A stretch of DNA of 64,000 bases from Delphinus delphis (lineage: Eukaryota > Chordata > Mammalia > Artiodactyla > Delphinidae), in the NCBI RefSeq assembly GCF_949987515.2, contig NC_082700.1, forward strand, positions 35,799,380 through 35,863,379. Reading direction: 5' to 3'. A program made the translations under genes and the position numbers. Below are positions 56,122 through 64,000 of this stretch, piece by piece. The notes under the pieces were generated by a model. That model had not been told where the DNA came from, searched no databases, and worked only from the letters and a program-made list of their open reading frames with translations. Each line of letters begins with the position of its first letter. Position 1 is the stretch's first letter.

Positions 56122-57740
56122 TTTGCTTAACTTACTGTGTTTGGGGTCTTCTTTTCACAGGCTGCAAGCTTGTAATTCCTGTTGTTTTTGGTGTCTGCCC
56201 CCAGTGGGTATGGTTTGTTCAGTGGGTTGTGTAGGGTACCTGGTGGAGGGGACTAGTGTTTGCGTTCTGGTGAATGCAGCTGTTTTTTGTCTTTCTGGTG
56301 GGCAGGCCTGCGCCTGGTGGTATGTTTCAGGGTGTATGTGACCTTATTATGATTTTAGGCAGCCTCTCAGCTATGGGCGGGGTTGTGTTCCTATCTTGCT
56401 AGTTGTTTGGCATAGGGTGTCCAGCACTGTAGCATGCTGTCATTGAGTGGAGCTGGGTCCTAGCATTGAGATGGAGATCTCTGTGAGAGCTTTTGCCATT
56501 TGATATTACATACAGCAAGGAGGTCTCTGGTGGACCAATGTCCTGAACTCGGCTCTCACACTTCAGAGTCATAAGTCTGACAGCTGGCCAGAGCACCAAG
56601 ACACTGTCATCCACATGGCTCAGAAGGAAAGAGGGAAAAAAAGAAAGAAAGAGGAAAAAGTTAAAATAAAATAAAGTTATTAAAATAAAAATAATTATTA
56701 AAAAGAAAAAAAGAAAGAAAGAAAAGAGCAGCCAAACCAAAAAACAAATCCACCAATGATAACAAACACTAAAAACTATATAGCAAACAACAACAACAAA
56801 CAAACAGAACGGAAAGACAGATCCCTAGGACAAATGGTAAAAGCAAAGCTATATAGACAAAACCACACAAAAAAGCATACACATACACACAAATGGAGAA
56901 AAAGGAAAAAAAATATATATATTACTGCTCCCAAAGTCCACTACCTCAATTTTGGGATGATTTGTTGTCTATTCAGGATTTCCACAGATTCAGGATACAT
57001 CAGGTTGATTATGGAGATTTAATCCACTGCTTCTGAGGCTGAGGCTCCTTTCTTTTCTTTGTTTGCACAGCTCCTGGTGTTCAGCTTTGGATTTGGCCCC
57101 GCCTCTGTGTGTAGGTCACCTGAGGGCATCTGTTCTTCGCTCAGACAGGACAGAGTTAAAGTAGCAGCTGATTAGGGGGCTCTGTCTCACTCAGCTGGGG
57201 AGGGAAATGGAGGTGTATGGAATACAGGGTGAGCCTGCAGTGGCAAAGGCCAGCGTGATGTTGCAACATCCTGAGCCACGCTGTGTGATCTCCCGGGAAA
57301 TTGTCCCTGGATCTCGGGACCCTGGCAGTGGCGGACTGCACATCCTCCCAGGAGGGGATGTGTGGATAGTGACCTGTGCTTGCACACAGGCTTCTTGGTG
57401 GCTGCAGCAGTAGCTTTAGCATTTTGTGCCTGTCTCTCTTGTCCGTGCTCATATCCATGGCTCACACCTGTATCTGGAGCTTGTTTAGGCAGTGTTCTGT
57501 ATACTCTCTCCTCGCGCACCCTGAAACAATGGTCTCTTGTCTCTTAGGCAGGTCCAGACTTTTTCTCAGACTCCTTCCCCACTAGCTGTGGCACGCTAGC
57601 CCCCTTCAGGCTGTGTTCACACAGCCAACCCCAGTCCTCTCCCTGTGATCTGATCTCTGAAGCCCAAGCCTCAGCTCCCAGCCCCCACCCGTCCCTGCTG
57701 GCTGGTGAGCAGACAAGCCTCTCTGGCTGGTGAGTGCCAC

Positions 57741-60700
57741 TGAGATAGCTAAACACCAGTGATGGGTCTAGGTTCATAATGTTATAATATTAATGTTCAT
57801 ATTGGTGGTAGTGAGTCAGAAAGACCATAAATCTGAAAAGACTTTTGGCATAGATCATATTCTGGGAGGACATAAAAGCTAAGGAGATAACAGCACGTTT
57901 TGCATAATTGATTATCTCACCACAAAAAGAGCAAGTAGTGTCTGTGGCTCCTTTATACTGATGGACTAGCATCACGTGAAGGTATTAGATAATCCAAGTT
58001 AAAGAATCCTGGGAGGTGGCAAAAAACCCTACTGAAGCTATACTCTTAAGTGCATTATTCTAGTGACCATTTTTTTTTTCTATCTTCTTCACTGGAGTTC
58101 TTTCCTCAACTTGATTCCAAAGTGAAGAACACCTTTTTTTTCCCTACCTTTACGAAGTCTCCTGTATTTATGTTGCTGCAAAATTATATAAATCTACACT
58201 GTTTTCAAATGAACACTGTTATACCATTTTTGTTGTTTAGAATTGAACACTGAAGTGATTTGTTATTATTTCACCATATTCAATAATTTAAAAAAAAATA
58301 AAAAGCACTTTACAGAAATATCTGTACTTCTTTCAAGAAGATATTGTTTTTAGTACTTTCATAAAAATAGCTAGTTTGTGTAGAATATATTTATAGTAAG
58401 ATCAAAATTAAAGTATTTTATTTAAATATGCCCAGTTAGTTTTATTGTATTTTATGTCACAAAATGTAACATTTTGTGCCTTGTTTCAGAAGCAGAGAAC
58501 TTAAAATATGTGTTTGCTAAAAGGGAGTCAATGCCATATGACCAAATGCATTAACTGATCTTCAAATTATATCTTCAAATAAATAGGGCATAAACAAATA
58601 TGTAGTGATAATAAAATGTCCTTAATGAATTATATTCTACAGAAAGTGTGTCCATTTTAATTGTTGTGTTTCATGCATGACAAATTCAGAAGTACTAAAG
58701 AAATTCATTTTAATACTTAAATACTTTTTAAAAACAAAAGCAATAAGCACACACAGAGTCAGAGTAGTACTGCTAAAATTATTTGGAAGACTTAGTTTTA
58801 AGGTTAATTCATGACATAGGAATTCCAAATTTCTTTTGAAAAATTATGCTAATGATGGGATCCCAAAGTGCAATTTAGCCACAGACTCTTTCTCACTCAA
58901 CACAGGTCAATAAAATTTCATGTTGATCTTACCTAAGGAAAATTATGTATTATTTATACCTCAGAAATATGTTAAATAATGTTTTAAAGTAAGCTATTTT
59001 CTACATATTAGAAAATAAGTATGCATCTTTATTATTCACATCTGTGGGTTTTTCTGCTATTACAAAATTCCCTAGAAGATGTCAATGCAAGACTGTAAGA
59101 AATTACATTCCAAATGGAAAAACTAAGCTAAACATGAAAGTCTGTTAGGACATAGAGGGTACACTTGTAATCTCAATAGCAAATGATGATTCCAGTGAAT
59201 GTATGCAGAGAAACTTTGTGAAGTCAAGATAAAATTTTAAAAGTTAATTTTTAAAAGTTAGTCACACATTAAAAGATAGATTGGCAAAAATTATAACTGA
59301 AAAATACACTGTACATAAAGATTGTTAAAATAAATCCTAAATAATTATCTTTCTAAGTATACCAGTGACTTTAAAATGGTTAAAATAAGAGAATTGCTAG
59401 GAATATTATTTGAAAAATGGATGATTGAAGATAAATTCTATTTCTGAAAGTAAATAAAACAATTTTAATTTTCTTCTGAGTGTGTGTATATGTATATTTA
59501 TTTATTTGTTTATTTATTTTTCAAGGAACTGAAGCTTTTTTTTACAACAGAGAGAGACCTGGTGGTCCGATCTGGCAACTTATACAGCCCTGTACTGCCC
59601 TCATAGGGCCATTTCTATATGCTCTGGTCTAAGGGGGGCTTTATATCTGTTCAATACTTGTTCTCTCTGCTCTTCAAAAATCGTTTCTAGACCACATTAG
59701 CTTATTTATCAAATCATGAATTAATTATAGCAGAAGGAATGCAACTGAAGAATATTTTTTTCTATAAAGAAAACCATACTCTAAACTTAATAGCCAATGA
59801 CAAAGTTCGAACTAGAAGATAGCCTGAAATATAAGCAGGAGAAAGAAATATTAGAAAAAATATATATTTGTCTTAGCTATGCAATTTAGAAAAAGTTCCA
59901 AATAGGCTTGTAAATATGTGAATAAAACAAGAATATGTATATATATGTATATTTATATCTGGAAGGCAGCCAGTTGTAATAAATTTTCTCAAATAGAACT
60001 ACAGTATATATCATGTTTGAGAAATGGGGGCATGCAATGTGCTATTTACTGTCTTTTGTAAATGGTTTAGTTTACATATTGTATGTGTATGTATGTATAA
60101 CAGACTTTTTAATAAAATAAAATTTTTACTCAATAATTCATATTTAAAATCACATGTAAAATTCCTGGTTAAGTGTGAGATTGAGTTTACATTTCTGAGT
60201 CACAGATATCATAGGACTGTCAAGATGTATTCACATAGTGTTAAGCATGTGATGAACATTCGAAAATCCTTCTCATAGCAGTTTGTAGTAAATGTGATTA
60301 AGTATTGCTGAAACAAAAATCATCAACATAAGAGGACATTTGGTCAGTGCAGAATGTGTACATTTTTTTATTATTGATTAATACTGTTAGCAAAGTTATA
60401 AAATCACAAAGCATGAAGAATCACATTTGAAAATATAGTTGAGTTTATGTCAGTAAAATTCATCTGAAAACACACATTTTCCAATCTCCCATTTATTTCA
60501 TTGTTAAAGAGAATCTTAGTTAATGGTTTAAATCTCTGAGTCTACTATGTTTGCTCTGTCCTCAGAAATTCAGAGCTACCTATCACATATGGAACAACAC
60601 CCACATTTACTGAATGTAGTAACAAATTATTCTGTCCTCATCTATTAGATTCATTTGAAGACTTTATTATTACATGCTCCTCACCTATTTAAAATAAAAA

Positions 60701-61527
60701 ATCTGAGAGCATAATTTATTGATTTCAATGACATATTTAAAATATATAAATTTTTTATTTTATTCACTAATTTTAACATTTTTATACTTGAATTTGAGAA
60801 CAATTACTTTATTTGATAGAAATTTGGTGTTCCTTACAATGTCTGTTGATTTGAAGTAAGGCTGAACACGTAGAAGCTGAATTTTAGAGTCAAGTATTCT
60901 TTCACCTATGTCCATTTCCTAAATTGTGAGATAATATGATCTTCCAAACTCTCATTTTGAGAAACACCTTTTTGGTATTAGATATATGAAATGAAAAACA
61001 CACTGAATTAAGGTTTTTGGACATTGGTCTGCAAGGGCATATAATGTATGATCAATAGACACATTCCAATAAAACCTGGTTTAATTGAGCATAATTCTCA
61101 GTGAACAATATGTTCATAAAAAGCAATAAAGATGTTCATAAATAATAACATAACTACATATTCTCAAAGCGGTTCACAGTATTCCTTGATATTATTTCAA
61201 ACACACTACAATTTGTTACCATCACATCCTTATCTTTAGAAATCCATCCAAATAAATAATTTAAAAAGAATCAAAATTGGGAAGTATCAAATTTAATGAA
61301 AAAATAAAAAACTAATTAAATAGTGATGCCTCTATAATAGTTTACTTATGGGACATTGTTGTGATGGTCATTTCCCCCTTTTTCCTTTTCCTTCATCTTA
61401 TTCTTGGGCACATTTTCGTATCAATTATACATTTATTAATTTATTAATATACCTGCTCCCATAAAGTAATTTCAGACAATTTATATTAAAGAGGATATAA
61501 TATAACCAAATATATTTTTTAAAAGGA
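57741..61527. other. Unassigned AT-rich DNA
   Basis: Includes a TTTA-type repeat at ~59487-59522 and a slightly more GC-rich patch at ~59550-59640 of unknown origin. No gene recognised. Confidence 0.5.
59487..59522. repeat. TA/TTTA-rich simple repeat
   Basis: gtatatgtatatttatttatttgtttattt pattern, imperfect; broken here by single-base interruptions. Confidence 0.75.
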
Positions 61528-61760
61528 CAGTTGATACTTACTGAGCTTTTATTTTTCTTCAGGTGATGTATACATATTATTTTATTTAATTACCAAAACA
61601 GTATTAAAAAAGAAGTATTTGCATTCTTCCATTTTAGAGAAAAGGAAAGGAGTCATACTTGGTAAGAAACTTGCTCAATCATGAAGTTTCAAAGGCCATT
61701 CACATTCAAATTCATAATTCTATAATGTGAATCCCATGCTCTTATCACTGCATCATAGTT
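61528..61760 (-). mobile_element. MIR SINE remnant, minus strand
   Basis: 'gatacttactgagctttta', 'ttccattttagagaaaagg', 'cttgctcaatcatgaag' and 'atcccatgctcttatcac' follow the MIR reverse complement. Confidence 0.7.
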
Positions 61761-62971
61761 CATCCAAAAGAATAAAGGTAAAAATCAAATAATAAAGAGT
61801 TAAGGAGAGGAGCCCATTAATTATAAAGTGCAACATTTAGGTCTCAGCATCTGAGAATCTTAAACTAGTATCTACCAGAATTGGTTACATAACTATAGCT
61901 TTAGATTATTTTGTAGGTCTAATTATTATACATCTTCTTTTTGAATATTTACATTCTCAGCTAAGCTTTTAATAGGAGCAGCTTTTACACAATTAAGTTG
62001 AAATCTTTGGCAAAAATCTACACAAGAAGTATTTTGTTGATATTGGCTAAAAAAGATTTATGTCTTCTGAATAACAAGTACATGCACAATGTAAGTGTGG
62101 TTTTATTGAAAGGGGGGTGCACTTGAACTATATTTCTGGTCTTAAAGGAGAGTGCCAGAGATCCATATGCTTAGGAATAGCAACAATGTGAATCTGACCT
62201 TTTCATTTTAAGCAGAGGACAAATAAGCTTCAGCATCCAAATAAGTAATAGGTTAACATAGTGTGCCATGAGACCTTATCCTGGAGTACCCCAAGGGTTG
62301 TATGGTGATGATGCTTTAGTATGTTTCCTTCTCTATTTGATGTTAAAGAGATAAGAAATAGAGCTTCAAAGAGCTACATGAAAGTGATGTAAGATGTTCA
62401 ATCCCAAGGTTATGAAAAATGATCTTATAAGGAAAATCAAAGGTGCTCTATTTGTAACAGAGACTATTTCAGAACCTCTAAAATGTTTCTTTAGAATCAG
62501 AAGAAGATATATGTGTAATGAAATATATATGGAATATCAGTTACAGGTAAAATCTAATTACATAAAACATCATTGCAATGAAGATTTGTAAAAGATTTAA
62601 AACTTTATAGATATATAGTGTTTCACAGTTTTCAAAGGAAATTTCCTACACAGCAGTCATTTCAAAATAAAATCACTTGTAAGTACTTTAAAAACAATAA
62701 AATCAGTCAAAGATGGGGAAAATGTTGAGTACTTTTTTGGTTGGTTGATATTTATGTTTTTAATACCTCCTTACTGATACTATGTTTGAGATTCAGAAAG
62801 TATAACTTGCTTAAAATCATAGGGATATAAGTTGTCACTCATTGAATCCTGAGTCTCCAGTTCAACCTCTCCAAAGTCTACTGTTGTTAATCATAAAAAG
62901 AACAAACATTTGTAAATTTAAATCCTGTTTTTTTAATATATATTCACTGATTTAATGTTAGTAATAGACTA
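61761..62971. other. Unassigned DNA with a possible MIR scrap
   Basis: 62795-62870 ('taacttgcttaaaatcatag', 'attgaatcctgagtctcc') may be a further minus-strand MIR piece. Nothing else recognised; the frame at 62394-62591 is unsupported. Confidence 0.45.
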
Positions 62972-63110
62972 CTTTGACAGATATTATTATTATCCCTACT
63001 TTACAAAAAAGGAAACCAAAAACTCAAAGAAGTTGAACACCATGCTCAGAACTATTTAACAGAATCATTTTTGAAATCCAGATCTTTTAACTTGAGATCA
63101 TATATATTAC
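62972..63110 (-). mobile_element. MIR SINE remnant, minus strand
   Basis: 'tattattattatccctac', 'tttacaaaaaaggaaacc' and 'ttgaaatccagatctttta' match the MIR reverse complement. Confidence 0.75.
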
Positions 63111-63329
63111 TTCTACTTTGCCAGATTCCTGGACTCTATTCAATAGCCAAATTGCTCTGTTAATTCCAGCACAATAAATCAAGTTGTTGGTTCCTTTAAA
63201 TTTCTTGTATTAAAATTGATATGAACAGCACCATGGGAATTAAGAATTTTAAAATTACACAAAACTCTTTGAGTAATTAAATATATTTTTTAAATGATAG
63301 GAAACAAAACAACTTTCTCCACTGATTCA

Positions 63330-64000
63330 TAAGATTAACTGCTCAGCCCTTCCTTCATTGTTCTCACCTCCACACATTTCACAGACAAGTGTGATCTGCT
63401 CTTCCCTCTACTAATCCAATAAAAGTGTTCTTGTTTAGGTCACTAACAATCTCTTAATTGCCCAATACAATGATATACTCTCAATTTTTACCTATATGAC
63501 TTCTCTAGAGCATTCTCAATGTTGTTCACAATCTACTTTTTTAAACTCTCTTTTTTTCTTTGTTTTTGACTCAGCCTCTCCTTTCTTCTAATTTTAGAAT
63601 AGGTCTTTTTCAAACTTGTTATATGGTTACTCTTACTCTGCATCTCTAATCAATCAGCTTTTTGAGCTGCCATGTCAAACCTTCACTCACTCAATGGATG
63701 TTTCTCCTGGATGTTGTGCAAGAAACTCAGATCTGTACAGAATCCAACTCAAAATCTGCCTGTAAAGATCTACTTCTGATACTGCAACTCAATTAAAAAT
63801 AATACTGACCTCATAGAAACACCTTTTACATCTTTCTGTACTGAGTCATCTTTCACTCCTTCTACTCATTCACTCTACTCTATCCAAATAATAGTCTATG
63901 CCTGGAATGTTCTTTCCCAGAGAGCTGAATGACTTCCTCCCTCAAATTCAGGTCCCACTAAGGTCTTCCATGTAAAATTCTTACTACATTTTTGCCCCAT
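63330..64000 (+). mobile_element. L2 LINE remnant, plus strand, running off the window
   Basis: 'aggtcactaacaatctctt', 'aattgcccaatacaatgat', 'gcctggaatgttctttccc' and 'ctcaaattcaggtcccac' appear in L2 order, though central blocks are missing or decayed. It continues beyond base 64000. Confidence 0.68.

Larger units (their letters stand above)
54086..57740 (-). mobile_element. 5' half of a second L1, minus strand (right part of the compound element)
   Basis: In L1 sense: 5' UTR 57740-56122, ORF1 remnant 56121-55225, ORF2 remnant from 55166 down to ~54090, where it stops just before the RT domain. The sequence then changes to the 5' UTR of the other L1 at 54085. Its missing 3' half is not found elsewhere nearby. 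The 5' end at 57740 is truncated within the 5' UTR. Only short AAAG runs remain at the microsatellite position (56640-56725). Confidence 0.92.

Noticed and set aside
1..64000. CRISPR arrays, bacterial operons, phage or plasmid features
   Set aside because: Composition, SINE/LINE content and lack of coding density show a mammalian chromosome; no regularly spaced short repeats occur.

Overview
The window is non-coding nuclear DNA from a cetartiodactyl mammal, most likely a whale or dolphin. The main evidence is a set of tRNA-derived SINEs whose head reads 'cttccctggtggcgcag' and which carry a GGTTCGTGCC B box; this is the CHR-type SINE of the cetacean/hippo/ruminant lineage. No ruminant-specific BovB element was recognised. 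The base composition is AT-rich, and the CpG-rich DNA lies almost entirely inside L1 5' UTRs and SINEs. I recognise no host protein-coding exon, tRNA, rRNA or CRISPR array. Every long open frame is either a broken transposon gene or a shadow of a repeat.

Layout. 1-1850: 3' half of an L1 on the minus strand, cut by the window edge. 3.2-11.8 kb: mostly unassigned AT-rich DNA with one SINE, one MIR, two opposed L2 remnants (7.56-8.74 kb plus, 9.41-10.06 kb minus) and a hAT-Charlie (MER1-like) fragment. 11838-19455: a full-length plus-strand L1 with 14-bp target-site duplications, a CpG-rich 5' UTR carrying an internal ~321-bp tandem duplication, and broken ORF1 and ORF2. 20.1-24.0 kb: older L1 pieces, including a twin-primed (5'-inverted) L1 bounded by a 13-bp duplication and hit by two SINEs only ~16 bp apart. 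25.9-26.3 kb: another SINE. 28.5 kb: an MLT1-type LTR. ~32.0-32.5 kb: a solo LTR with recognisable TATA and poly(A) signals. 38.6-40.4 kb: L1 3' ends with a SINE sitting in the L1's own target-site duplication. 43.7-44.1 kb: an ancient CR1/L2-clade LINE reverse-transcriptase fragment. 46.3-47.0 kb: L2. 47252-57740: a ~10.5-kb compound minus-strand L1 in which an almost complete L1 is fused head-to-tail to the 5' half of a second L1. 57.7-64.0 kb: mostly unassigned DNA with MIR fragments, then an L2 running off the right edge.

The pieces form a history rather than a pathway. Ancient L2, MIR, CR1-like, Charlie and MaLR copies form the base layer. Older L1s entered that layer, and a younger L1 lineage then supplied the machinery that mobilised the CHR SINEs, several of which keep clean target-site duplications and long A tails. 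The most interesting signals are the internally duplicated L1 5' UTR, the shared antisense reading frame over that UTR, the chimeric head-to-tail L1, and repeat insertions that re-use the same target site.
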